DNA from: Deltaproteobacteria bacterium
Lineage (GTDB): Bacteria; Desulfobacterota; Desulfobaccia; Desulfobaccales; 0-14-0-80-60-11
Assembly: GCA_016874975.1 (NCBI GenBank)
Contig: VGSQ01000020.1
Location: 1-37,507, forward strand
DNA: 37,507 nt
Direction: 5' to 3'
Translations under genes and position numbers: made by a program
In this document: piece after piece, positions 25,494 to 33,293 of the stretch
How positions within the stretch are numbered: position 1 is the stretch's first letter
Layout: the number at the start of each line of letters is the position of its first letter
Notes under the pieces: model-generated
Database searches by the model: none
Seen by the model: the letters and a program-made list of their open reading frames with translations, nothing else
Told to the model about the DNA's origin: nothing

Positions 25494-26391
25494 ACATGTT
25501 CCTTTTCTTACCATCACCCTCTGCCTGCTTACGGCGCTTTCCCTGCAAGCCGCGGGGCCCTACCATGTCCGCCTGCCCGCCGCCGCCGGCGGCGTCGATC
25601 CTCAGGCCGTCACCGTGGTGGGGAGCCCCCAGCGCTATGTCATCAAAAAGGGGGACACCCTCCTGGACCTGGCCCGCCATTACGGCCTGGGCTACAACGA
25701 CCTGGGCGTCCTCTATCGGCAGTGGGACCCCTTCCTGCCGCCGCCCGGGGCCGAAATTCTGGTGCCCACCATCTGGATCGTCCCCTCCCAGCCTCCGGCC
25801 CAGCTGGTGGTCAACACCGGAGAGATGCGTTTATATTATTTCGTCAATAACAACACCCAGGTCTACACCTTCCCCATCGGCATGGGCGTCCTGGATTTCA
25901 AGACGCCCCAGGGCAAATTCCGCATCACCGAGAAGAAGACCAAGCCGGCCTGGCACATCCCCAAATCCCTGCAGAAGAAATACGGCATGGCGGTGATGCC
26001 CCACGGTCCCGACAACCCTCTGGGTGACTTCAAACTCACCCTGTCCTGGGGCGATTACGGCATCCACGGCACCCACATGCCCTGGGGCGTGGGCCGCCTG
26101 GTGAGCCACGGCTGCACCCGCATGTATCCGGAGCACATCAAGCGGCTCTTTCCCCTGGTGAGTGTGGGCACCGGGGTGGAATATATCTATGAGCCGGCCA
26201 TGATCGGCTTCCTGAACGGCCGCATCTTCCTGTCGGTCCATGAAGACGTCTATTACAAGATCCGCTCCATGATCCTGCATGTCTTTAATCTGCTGGAAAG
26301 CAAGGGGCTGATGGACCAGGTGGACCTGCGGCTGGTGCTCAAAGCGGTGGAGGAGCAGAACGGTGTGCCCCTGGACGTGACCCGCCAATAA
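25486..26391 (+). CDS. LysM / L,D-transpeptidase (YkuD domain)
   Basis: 301 residues, periplasmic. Signal peptide about 1-23 (LTITLCLLTALSLQAAG), LysM at about 49-98 (YVIKKGDTLLDLARHYGLGY), YkuD catalytic domain from about 105, with IHGTHMPWGVGRLVSHGCTR giving His194, His208 and nucleophile Cys210. Such enzymes form 3-3 peptidoglycan cross-links or attach Braun lipoprotein to diaminopimelate. In E. coli the Lpp-attaching members (ErfK/YbiS/YcfS) have this LysM-YkuD layout. Two Lpp-like lipoprotein genes lie convergently 86 nt beyond its stop, which favours the tethering role. AGGAG precedes the ATG inside mtnA. Confidence 0.93.
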   Translation: MRRHVPFLTITLCLLTALSLQAAGPYHVRLPAAAGGVDPQAVTVVGSPQRYVIKKGDTLLDLARHYGLGYNDLGVLYRQWDPFLPPPGAEILVPTIWIVPSQPPAQLVVNTGEMRLYYFVNNNTQVYTFPIGMGVLDFKTPQGKFRITEKKTKPAWHIPKSLQKKYGMAVMPHGPDNPLGDFKLTLSWGDYGIHGTHMPWGVGRLVSHGCTRMYPEHIKRLFPLVSVGTGVEYIYEPAMIGFLNGRIFLSVHEDVYYKIRSMILHVFNLLESKGLMDQVDLRLVLKAVEEQNGVPLDVTRQ

Positions 26392-26463
26392 AAACAAGGG
26401 TGTGAGGCCACCGTGTAGCCTCACACCCTGGTTGAGCTGCCGCCGGGGGGGAACCCCCGGCGG
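26388..26463 (-). terminator. Terminator between the transpeptidase and lipoprotein genes
   Basis: Stem GGGTGTGAGGC (26398-26408) / GCCTCACACCC (26418-26428); on the minus strand it is followed by TTGTTTTTATT, a proper T-run, so it ends leftward lipoprotein transcription. On the plus strand it may serve the transpeptidase gene without a T-run. A second GC hairpin is at 26440-26449 / 26454-26463. Confidence 0.75.
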
Positions 26464-26477
26464 ATTGAAAAGCGAAT

Positions 26478-26852
26478 TTAGGGCTTTTTCACCTTCTTGG
26501 CCTTCTTCGCTTTCTTGACTTTCTTGACTTTCTTGACTTTCTTCACCTTCTTCGGGGCATACTTGGCAACCATTGCGCAGACTTTTTCCGCCGCGTCTTC
26601 AGCCCGAGCTGCAGCCGCTTCCGCCTTGTTGGCGGCAGCAGAGGCCCGAGGTACCGGGACTTTCGCGTCCTGTGCAGCCGCTTCCGCCTTTACGACGGAG
26701 GCAGCGGCCCGGTCAGCAGAAGCCTTGGACTGCTCCATGTACATCTTGCACTGATCGTAGTACTTTTGGCAGCAGCCAGCACCTCCCAGCACCAGGGCAA
26801 AGACCGCGAGGAGCGCCAAAGCAAAGCCACTTTTCAAAATCGGCTTCCTCAT
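26478..26852 (-). CDS. Lpp-like alanine-zipper lipoprotein with Lys-rich tail
   Basis: 124 residues. Signal peptide with lipobox LGGAGC (Cys27), then a short Cys/Tyr/Lys segment, an Ala-rich heptad helix (about residues 44-95; ASADRAAASVVKAEAAAQDA, AANKAEAAAARAEDAAEKV), and a tail of KKVKK repeats ending KKVKKP. Ala-zipper lipoproteins of this type are Braun lipoprotein analogues anchored in the outer membrane. The basic tail could grip peptidoglycan or be a Lys donor for L,D-transpeptidase, although the last residue is Pro. AAGGGGG lies 7 nt before the ATG. Paralogue of the gene 54 nt upstream and probably cotranscribed with it. Confidence 0.85.
   Translation of the reverse strand: MRKPILKSGFALALLAVFALVLGGAGCCQKYYDQCKMYMEQSKASADRAAASVVKAEAAAQDAKVPVPRASAAANKAEAAAARAEDAAEKVCAMVAKYAPKKVKKVKKVKKVKKAKKAKKVKKP
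26511..26551. repeat. 9-bp tandem repeat in the Lys tail
   Basis: The unit TTTCTTGAC (read plus strand) is repeated about four times with slight decay at the ends. It encodes the VKK-VKK-VKK part of the lipoprotein tail on the minus strand. It is a likely site of length variation between strains. Confidence 0.8.
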
Positions 26853-26906
26853 CGATTACCCCCTTTCGGAGAGAGATCCACTCTCCCCTGAATTTTGCAC
26901 CAGGTG

Positions 26907-27200
26907 CTACTTCCGCATCTTCTTCATCAGGCAGGCTTCGGCCTTGGCAGCCGCAGCTTCAGCCCGATCCGCCGCAGCTTCGGCCTTGTCGGCCGCAGCC
27001 TTGGCGTCAGCCGCCGCCATCTCGGCATTCCGAGCCGCGCCGTCCGCCTTAGCAGCGGAAGCCGCTGCCTGATCGGCGTACATCTTGCCTTCTTCCACAT
27101 ACTTTTTGCATGTGTCGCAGCAGCCCGCTCCCATGGCCAGGACAAACGCCATGAGAATTGCCAGAGCAAAACCCTTCTTTACCAAAAGTTTCCTCATCAT
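26907..27200 (-). CDS. Lpp-like alanine-zipper lipoprotein
   Basis: 97 residues. Signal peptide (FALAILMAFVLAMGAGC) with lipobox MGAGC, then Ala/Lys/Asp/Glu heptads (ADQAAASAAKADGAARNAEM and AAADKAEAAADRAEAAAAKA) and a C-terminus CLMKKMRK ending in Lys, as Braun lipoprotein does. It shares the start (M-R-K-x-x-x-K-x-GFAL) and domain order with the following gene. Preceded by a good promoter (27252-27280) and a G-rich ribosome binding site. The second Met (27197) is an equal start candidate. Probable outer-membrane-anchored, coiled-coil trimer or spacer protein. Confidence 0.85.
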   Translation of the reverse strand: MMRKLLVKKGFALAILMAFVLAMGAGCCDTCKKYVEEGKMYADQAAASAAKADGAARNAEMAAADAKAAADKAEAAADRAEAAAAKAEACLMKKMRK

Positions 27201-27251
27201 CTATCCCCCCTTTGCAAAGAGATGATTTAAAGGGTACAAAAAGCTGCACTC

Positions 27252-27280
27252 ATTTAATATGAGGGCCGCCAAAATATCAA
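27252..27280 (-). promoter_or_regulatory. Promoter of the lipoprotein pair
   Basis: Minus strand TTGATA (27275-27280), 17-nt spacer, TTAAAT (27252-27257), about 50 nt before the first lipoprotein ATG. Confidence 0.6.
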
Positions 27281-27353
27281 GAAAAATTATGACCTCCTCA
27301 AATTTTTTTTCATTCATGCCGATTTTTTCGCATCGAGACAATTATCCAAAGAA

Positions 27354-30032
27354 TTAGTGTGAGTTACCTTGATCACCCCCTTTTTCCCAGCGATGCATCT
27401 CCCCCCAGTTGGCTCCCCGGCGGATTTCCACCGCCAGCGGAGCCCGGAGAGAGACCACCGCTTCCATGGTCCGCCGCACCAGACGGGCGGTTTTTTCCAG
27501 CTCTTCTGCTGGAATTTCGAAAAGCAATTCGTCGTGGATCTGCAGAAGCATCCGGCCCGACAACCCGGCCTGGTCCAGTCTCCCCTCCACCTCCAGCATG
27601 GCCTTTTTGATGATGTCCGCGGCCGAGCCCTGGAGCGGCGTGTTGATGGCGCTGCGCTCCGCTTCCTGGCGCACCACCCGGTTGCCGCTGGTGAGCTGGG
27701 GGGTCTGCCGCCGCCGCCCCATGAGGGTGGTGACCCACCCCCGCCGCCGGGCCTGTTCCAGCGTCTCCTCCAGGTACGCCTTGACCCGGGGGTGCCGCTC
27801 AAAGTAGCGCTGGATGAACTCCTGGGCCAGACGCTGCCCCACCCCCAACTGCTTGGCCAGCCCGAAGGCGCTCATGCCGTAGATGATGCCGAAGTTGATG
27901 ACCTTGGCCTGGCGGCGCATCTCCGCGGACACCAACTCCGGGTGGATGCGAAAGACCGCGGCCGCGGTCTGCCGGTGGATGTCCACCCCGTCGGCGAAGG
28001 CCTGGAGCAGCGCCGGATCCTCGGAGAAGTGAGCCAGCAGCCTGAGCTCCATCTGCGAGTAGTCCCCGGTGAGGAGCACCTGCCCCGGCGGCGCCACGAA
28101 GGCCTGGCGAAGCTGGCCCCCCAAATCCCCCCGGACCGGGATGTTCTGCAGGTTGGGGTCCCTACTGGACAGCCGCCCGGTGGCCGCGGCGGACTGCACA
28201 AAGGTGGTGTGCACCCGCCCGGTGGCCGGATCCACCAGCTTCAGCAGGGCGTCCACATAGGTGGCCTTCAGCTTGCCCATGCTCCGGTAGGCCAGCACCT
28301 TGGCGGCGATGGGGGCCTCCTCCGCCAGACTTTGCAGCACCTCGCTGTCGGTGGAGTAGGCCGTCCTGCCCTTGGTCTTCTTCTGCGGCGCCAGCCCCAG
28401 CTTGTCAAAGAGAATGCGCCCCAATTGCTGGGGGGAGTTGATGAGAAAGGACTCCCCGGCCAGCTCGTGAATCTCCTGCTCCAGGCGGTTCATCTCCGCG
28501 TCCAGCTCCGCCCCGAAGCGGGTCAGGAAGTCCCGGTCCACGGCGATGCCCCGGGCCTCCATGCGGGCCAGCACCCCCACCAGGGGCAGTTCCAGGTCCG
28601 CGTACAGATCCCACAGCCCCTCGCGGACCAGCTCAGCCTGAAGCTGAGGCCACAGCCGCCGCACCGCCTGGGCCCGCTCTCCGGCATAGCGGGCCTGCAA
28701 CTCCACCGGGAGCTCCGCCGCCGCGCCCGGCCGGCCCGTCAATTCCCGGGGGCCGGGGAGATTCACCCCCAGGTAATGGAGGGCCACGTTTTCCAGGGTC
28801 TGCTCGTAGCGGGCCGGGTTGAGGAGATATGACGCCACCAGGATGTCCCCGGCAAGCCCCCCCAACTCCCCGCCGAACCGCCCTGCAGCCAGCAGGGCGG
28901 CCTTCAGGTCGGCACCCAGCTTCTTCACCCCGGGGTCGGCCAGCACCGGGGCCAGGCGGGCCCAGGCCTGCTCTCCGGCTTGGCCCTGCAGCGGCGCGTA
29001 GGCCGCCTCCTCTTCCCCCCAGGCCAGCGCCAGCCCGTGCACCGGGGCCAGCACCGGGTGCTGCTCGCCGGTGAGGAAAAAGACCGCCGCCTCCCCCGCC
29101 CGACCCACCGCCCCGGCCAAAGCCTTAAGCTCCTCATCCGTCTGCGCCACGGCCACCGGCGCCCCGGGCCCGGCCTCCACCCCCAGCTCTTTGTTGAATT
29201 TGCTGAACTCCAGTTCCACAAAAAGCCGCCGCAGGGCCTCCCGGTCCGGGGCGCCGGGCTGCAGCTCCTCCAGGGGCGCCGGCAGCGGCGCCTGATCGTC
29301 CAGCAGCACCAGCTCCCGGCTCAGCCGGGCCTCCGCCTCATGTTTCCCCAATCGTTCCCGCAGGCTTTTTTCTTTAAGATTTTTTTGCGCGGCCAGAAGA
29401 TTTTCCAAACTGTGGTACCGGGCGATGAGTTTGAGGGCCGTCTTCTCGCCGATGCCCGGCACGCCGGGGATGTTGTCGCCGGGGTCCCCGGCCAGGGCCC
29501 GCACCTCCACCAGCTCCGCCGGACTCACCCCGAACTTCTCCCGCACCGCGGCCTCATCGTAGCGCACCTCCTTCATGGGGTCCCACATGGTGACCCCCTC
29601 CCCCACCAGGGGCAGCAGGTCCTTGTCGCCGGAGATGATCTCCACCCGGAAGCCGGCCTCCCGGGCCCGCCGGGTGAGGGTGCAGATGAGGTCGTCGGCC
29701 TCGTAGCCCGGGGCCTCCAGGGTGGGCAGGCCCAGGCCCTCGATGACCTGCCGGATATAGGGGAGCTGCACCGCCAGCTCCTCGGGCATGGGCGGGCGGT
29801 GGGCCTTGTAGTCGGGATAGCGCCGGTGCCGGAAGGTGGGGCCCCTGGAGTCCAGGGCCAGGGCCAGGTAGTGGGGCTGGCGCTCCTTGAGCACCTTGAG
29901 GAGCATGCTGGTCACCCCGAACACCGCGTTGGTGGGGAACCCCTGGGAGGTGCTGAGCCCCCGGATGGCGTGGAACGCCCGGTAGATGTAGGAGCTCAGG
30001 TCCAGCAGATAGATGACCGGGGGAGCCGCCAT
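27354..30032 (-). CDS. polA: DNA polymerase I
   Basis: 892 residues with the three PolA regions. The 5' nuclease (about 1-290) has LLDLSSYIYRAFHAI, APGYEADDLICTLTR, SGDKDLLPLV and GVPGIGEKTA. The 3'-5' exonuclease-like region (about 300-480) lacks the FDTETD motif (VFFLTGEQH stands in its place) and the Asp of motif II (DLKAAL), so proofreading is probably lost. The polymerase (about 490-892) has TGDYSQMELRLLAHF, RRQAKVINFGIIYGMSAFGL and QIHDELLFEIP. AAGGAGGC lies 5 nt before the ATG. Functions in Okazaki-fragment processing and repair. The lipoprotein promoter lies beyond its stop, so they need not be coupled. Confidence 0.97.
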   Translation of the reverse strand: MAAPPVIYLLDLSSYIYRAFHAIRGLSTSQGFPTNAVFGVTSMLLKVLKERQPHYLALALDSRGPTFRHRRYPDYKAHRPPMPEELAVQLPYIRQVIEGLGLPTLEAPGYEADDLICTLTRRAREAGFRVEIISGDKDLLPLVGEGVTMWDPMKEVRYDEAAVREKFGVSPAELVEVRALAGDPGDNIPGVPGIGEKTALKLIARYHSLENLLAAQKNLKEKSLRERLGKHEAEARLSRELVLLDDQAPLPAPLEELQPGAPDREALRRLFVELEFSKFNKELGVEAGPGAPVAVAQTDEELKALAGAVGRAGEAAVFFLTGEQHPVLAPVHGLALAWGEEEAAYAPLQGQAGEQAWARLAPVLADPGVKKLGADLKAALLAAGRFGGELGGLAGDILVASYLLNPARYEQTLENVALHYLGVNLPGPRELTGRPGAAAELPVELQARYAGERAQAVRRLWPQLQAELVREGLWDLYADLELPLVGVLARMEARGIAVDRDFLTRFGAELDAEMNRLEQEIHELAGESFLINSPQQLGRILFDKLGLAPQKKTKGRTAYSTDSEVLQSLAEEAPIAAKVLAYRSMGKLKATYVDALLKLVDPATGRVHTTFVQSAAATGRLSSRDPNLQNIPVRGDLGGQLRQAFVAPPGQVLLTGDYSQMELRLLAHFSEDPALLQAFADGVDIHRQTAAAVFRIHPELVSAEMRRQAKVINFGIIYGMSAFGLAKQLGVGQRLAQEFIQRYFERHPRVKAYLEETLEQARRRGWVTTLMGRRRQTPQLTSGNRVVRQEAERSAINTPLQGSAADIIKKAMLEVEGRLDQAGLSGRMLLQIHDELLFEIPAEELEKTARLVRRTMEAVVSLRAPLAVEIRRGANWGEMHRWEKGGDQGNSH

Positions 30033-30100
30033 GCTGCCTCCTTTTCCCCTTATAAAGCGGGGCGGCGCCTGCTGTCAAGGGAAAGGCGGCCCTCCCGGCA

Positions 30101-30496
30101 TCAGCGGCCGGCCTTGACGGTCACCCGCAGGACCTCCACCGGGGGCGCCTCTTTATCGTCGGGGTTGAAATAGGTGACCCGGAGAGTGGTCTGTCCGGCT
30201 CCCACCACGGTAAAGGTGAAGATCACCCGCCCCGGCTGCCCGGGGGTGGGGGGGTCCTGCCGGCCCGTGAGCTTGAGGATCTTCGGATCGAAGGCCGGTT
30301 TTTTGAGCACAAAAACGTCCCCGGGATGGGGCGCGTCCACCTTGAACTGCGCTCCCATCTTGAACGGGAAGGTGCGCCCCGCGTCCTTCTCGGTGATCAC
30401 CTCTGCCGCCCGGGCGGGGGACGCCGCCCACAGCAGCGTCAAGCCCAGGAGCAGCACCGCCGCCCCTGCCGGTATGCCTCGCCTGTGGAAAATCAT
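30101..30496 (-). CDS. Exported chagasin/I42-like protein
   Basis: 131 residues. Basic start then hydrophobic signal (IPAGAAVLLLGLTLLWAASP, cleavage near ARA). The mature part, VITEKDAGRTFPFKMGAQFK followed by VDAPHPGD, and VIFTFTVVGAGQTTLRVTYF then VEVLRVTVKAG, follows the chagasin-like I42 protease-inhibitor fold; the typical NPTTGY loop is not obvious. The start at 30496 is supported by AGGAAGGTGG just upstream. It is the last gene of the nickel-locus transcription unit; a link to metal uptake is not evident. Assignment is moderate. Confidence 0.6.
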   Translation of the reverse strand: MIFHRRGIPAGAAVLLLGLTLLWAASPARAAEVITEKDAGRTFPFKMGAQFKVDAPHPGDVFVLKKPAFDPKILKLTGRQDPPTPGQPGRVIFTFTVVGAGQTTLRVTYFNPDDKEAPPVEVLRVTVKAGR

Positions 30497-30557
30497 GTTC
30501 CACCTTCCTGGGAGAAGTTTGTGGTGGGGCAGGGGGAGCCACCAGTCCCCCGGCCCT

Positions 30558-31337
30558 TCACTTCCCCGGCCAGTCACTGAACTGCACCCAGAGCACCGCG
30601 CCGTATTCCGCGTCCTTTTTCTTGCCGTCCTTGCCGGCTATGGCCTGTTTTTCTTCGGCCAGGGCGGCGAAGCCCCACCAGCCGGCCTGGGGCGCGGCGA
30701 AGGTGAAGACGCCGTTTTTGTCGGTCTTCACCACCTGGGCCACAAAATAGTCGTTGGGCGCGGCCACCTTTTTATCCGCATTCCAGAATTCCACCTCCAC
30801 GTCCGCGCCGGCCAGGGGTTTTCCCTTGAATTTCACCACGCCCTGGAAGACGTTGCCGGCATAGAGGCCGAAGGGCCGGGTCAGGGGGACGATCTCCGCC
30901 TTGAGCCCCACTTCCCGGTCCCAGCCCTCTTCCGCGCCGAAGGCGGCCACATAGGTCTTGGTCTGGTGGATGATGAACTTGTTTTCCGCCTCCTCCCAAT
31001 AGGGCTGGGGGTCGAAGTAGAAGGCGTAAATGCCCGGTTTCTTCAAGGCATAGGTGGTCTTCCAGGCAGGCTGGTCCAGGACCTTGGCCTCCTGGAGGGT
31101 GGTCAGGAGATCGATCTTCTCTTTGCCGGCCACCACGCCGAATTTTTGAGGCTTGGCCATGACCATGCCCTTCTGCTCAAAGGGATGGCAGAAAGCCAGG
31201 GTGAGTTCCAAATCGGGGGCGTCGCCTTGCATCACCATGGCTTTATCGGGGAGCAGGAGGCCGAAATGAGCCCAGGCCGGGGCGGCCAGGGTGAAGACCA
31301 ACAGCAGGCAGAGAGCCGACAGTCGAGCAGAACGCAT
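30558..31337 (-). CDS. Periplasmic DUF4198 protein (NikK-like, nickel uptake)
   Basis: 259 residues with signal peptide ending AWA, mature N-terminus HFGLLLPDKAMVM. The conserved DUF4198 pattern is visible: an early His-Phe, LELTLAFCHPFEQKGM, a central beta-rich part (KPGIYAFYFDPQPYW), and a C-terminal Ig-like part (VVKFKGKPLAGADVEVEFWN, KTDKNGVFTFAAPQAGWWGF). DUF4198 proteins often accompany nickel or cobalt ECF transporters and are suggested periplasmic metal-handling components (NikK in the Rodionov nomenclature). GGAGG precedes the ATG. Same strand as cbiMQO, separated from the barrel gene by 247 nt that contain a dispersed repeat. Confidence 0.8.
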   Translation of the reverse strand: MRSARLSALCLLLVFTLAAPAWAHFGLLLPDKAMVMQGDAPDLELTLAFCHPFEQKGMVMAKPQKFGVVAGKEKIDLLTTLQEAKVLDQPAWKTTYALKKPGIYAFYFDPQPYWEEAENKFIIHQTKTYVAAFGAEEGWDREVGLKAEIVPLTRPFGLYAGNVFQGVVKFKGKPLAGADVEVEFWNADKKVAAPNDYFVAQVVKTDKNGVFTFAAPQAGWWGFAALAEEKQAIAGKDGKKKDAEYGAVLWVQFSDWPGK

Positions 31338-31584
31338 GACATTCCTCCTATGATGTTTGAATGCGAGTGGTTATGGCTTCCCGGCGAACCGGGGCGGCGC
31401 CGGGGAAATTTCACCTTGCGGCAAAAAGTCGGCACATTGCCGTCCCAGGGCGGCCCATGGCCGCCGCCATCGGCGTGCATGGCACCCCCTATGAGCTCAC
31501 CTTCTCCCCCCGGCGGGGGTAAATCGCGCCTCCCGGCAGGGGAGCAGACGCCTTTGCCTGTCTTATGAAGCGGCCCTGGATTCA
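31338..31584. other. Spacer with dispersed repeat copy (31449-31493)
   Basis: Contains the reverse-oriented copy of the dispersed repeat (CGGCGTGCATGGCACCCCCT with a GGCGGCC/GGCCGCC palindrome). No flanking duplication is visible here. It separates the barrel gene from the DUF4198 gene; no promoter was recognised. Confidence 0.55.
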
Positions 31585-32604
31585 TCAGAAACAATACACC
31601 ATGGACAGCACCGGCGTCACCGCGGCGTCGGCGTTTTTCCCGAAGAGATCGACATTCACCCCCAGGGCCAGGGAGAATTTTTCCGTGGGCACGTATTCGA
31701 TGCCCGGCAGGATGGAGACCAACGCCCCCGGCGGCACATTGGATTTATGGCCGAACAGGCGCCCCGCGTCCCAGAAACTGGTGACCTCCAGCAGCGCCAC
31801 CCATTTCTTGTTGCCGGGGAAGGGATACTCCGCGGCCAGGTTCACGGTGACGAAATCCCGGGGATACTGGCGCACGCCGTCAAAGGTATAGGCGGTGGGC
31901 ATGGAGTACCACAGGTTGCCGTAAAAGATGAAGGGCTTCACATACTTGGAGACATTGAGGCCGGTGGTGAAGACGTAAGCCCCGCCGCCGATCTGGTCCA
32001 CTCCCAGGCGGCCCGGATTGAGGCGCCGGAAGTGGCCGGAGGGGAAGTCGGTGGCGAACAGGGCCGTCACCGTGGGCCGGGTCTGGGTCTCTTCCACCAG
32101 GCGATATTTGAAGGTCAGGTTCACATCGCCCAGGCCGCTGAAGCCGGCGGAGCGCTCTCCCCGGGGCCCCGGCTCATCCACGCTGCCGGCCCAATTGTGG
32201 ACGAAGGGGACCACCACGAAGACCTCCAGGTTGTTCCAGAGGCCGTAGGTAAGCTTCCAGTCCATGCCGAAGGAGCCGAAATTGCCGCCCGCGGACACCC
32301 GCCGCCAATTTTTGTTGAGGGCATGGTTGACGAAGCTGAGGCTGAAGGTGGACTGCACGGCGAATTTTCCCTTATCGATGGGAACGGCGGTGTCCGTGAT
32401 GATGGGCCCGAAGGTGGCCGGACACTCGTCTTCCTTGGCTGCCTCTTGTTTGCCTGCTTCCTGGGCTCCGGCCTCCTGGGCCGGGCTTGCGGCGGGGGGT
32501 TTGTCCTCGCCGGCGGCGCCGGCCTTTCCCACCCACCCCGGCGGCAGGACCCCCAGCAGCGGCGCCAGAAGCAGCGCCGTCACGACTGCGGACAGTTTAG
32601 CCAT
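31585..32604 (-). CDS. Outer-membrane beta-barrel in the nickel operon
   Basis: 339 residues. Signal peptide, then a low-complexity Ala/Glu/Lys-rich linker (about 30-60), a DECPATFGP segment, and alternating amphipathic strands (FAVQSTFSLSF, WKLTYGLWNNLEVFVVVPFV, DVNLTFKYRLVEE, TVTALFATDFPSG, FTTGLNVSKYV and others) ending with VTPVLSMVYCF, a C-terminal Phe as in outer-membrane proteins. It resembles the transporter/MetA-pathway phenol-degradation barrels. ATG at 32604 overlaps the cbiO stop by 8 nt, so it is translationally coupled to the importer ATPase, which suggests a channel for the same substrate. Confidence 0.82.
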   Translation of the reverse strand: MAKLSAVVTALLLAPLLGVLPPGWVGKAGAAGEDKPPAASPAQEAGAQEAGKQEAAKEDECPATFGPIITDTAVPIDKGKFAVQSTFSLSFVNHALNKNWRRVSAGGNFGSFGMDWKLTYGLWNNLEVFVVVPFVHNWAGSVDEPGPRGERSAGFSGLGDVNLTFKYRLVEETQTRPTVTALFATDFPSGHFRRLNPGRLGVDQIGGGAYVFTTGLNVSKYVKPFIFYGNLWYSMPTAYTFDGVRQYPRDFVTVNLAAEYPFPGNKKWVALLEVTSFWDAGRLFGHKSNVPPGALVSILPGIEYVPTEKFSLALGVNVDLFGKNADAAVTPVLSMVYCF

Positions 32605-33286
32605 CACTTTTTCCCCCTTTCCCTTCCTTGGTTGAGCGGCAGCACGTCAGGTGCACATGGCAGCATTCCTTGACGGTGTGGTTCAGGAAATCATGCTCGT
32701 GGGAGACAATCATGTAGGAGATCTCCAGACCCTGGAGAATATGGATGAGGCGGAGCTTGGTGTCCTCATCCAACCCGGCGGTGGGTTCGTCCAGCAGGAG
32801 CAGGCGCGGCTGCATGGCCAGCACCGCGGCCAGGGAGACCAGCTTCTTTTCCCCGCCGGAGAGTTTATAAGTCACCCGGTCGTCAAAGCCCTCCAGCCCC
32901 AGCCGGGCCAGGGTTTCCCGGGCGATGGCCACCGCCTCCGCCGGCGGCTTCCCCTGGTTCAGAGGTCCGAAGGCCACGTCCTCCAGCACGGTGGGGCAGA
33001 AAAGCTGGTCGTCGGCGTTCTGGAACAGGAGCCCCACTTCTTGCCGCACCGCCGTAAAATCCTTGTCCCGGCTGACTTCCCGCCCGAAGACGCTGATGGT
33101 CCCCGCCTGGGGCCGCAGCAGCCCAATGATGAGGTGCAGCAGGGTGGTCTTGCCGCAGCCGTTGGGGCCGATGAGGCCCATATGCTGGCCCGGCTCCAGC
33201 CGGAAGTTAAACCCCTCAAAGACGGGACGGGCCGCGCCGGGGTAGGCAAAGGTGATATTCCGCAATTCGATCAGCGCCTCGGGCAT
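32597..33286 (-). CDS. cbiO: ECF transporter ATPase CbiO/NikO
   Basis: 229 residues. Walker A GPNGCGKTTLLHLIIGLL, Q-loop FQNADDQLF, signature LSGGEKKLVSLAAVLAMQ, Walker B LLLLDEPTAGLDEDTKLRL, switch His in VSHEHDFLNH. Energises CbiM/CbiQ import of nickel or cobalt. The ATG at 33286 follows GAGGTGAG; a GTG 6 nt earlier is an alternative. Unusual: a short C-terminal tail with Cys208, Cys209, His210, His212, Cys215 and Cys216 (KECCHVHLTCCRS), a plausible metal-binding site not typical of CbiO. Starts 7 nt after cbiQ and its end overlaps the barrel gene. Confidence 0.95.
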   Translation of the reverse strand: MPEALIELRNITFAYPGAARPVFEGFNFRLEPGQHMGLIGPNGCGKTTLLHLIIGLLRPQAGTISVFGREVSRDKDFTAVRQEVGLLFQNADDQLFCPTVLEDVAFGPLNQGKPPAEAVAIARETLARLGLEGFDDRVTYKLSGGEKKLVSLAAVLAMQPRLLLLDEPTAGLDEDTKLRLIHILQGLEISYMIVSHEHDFLNHTVKECCHVHLTCCRSTKEGKGGKSDG

Positions 33287-33293
33287 GCTCACC

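Noticed and set aside
27369-28832. Long plus-strand frames opposite polA
   Set aside because: PolA motifs run unbroken on the minus strand; the plus-strand frames have no recognisable domain.
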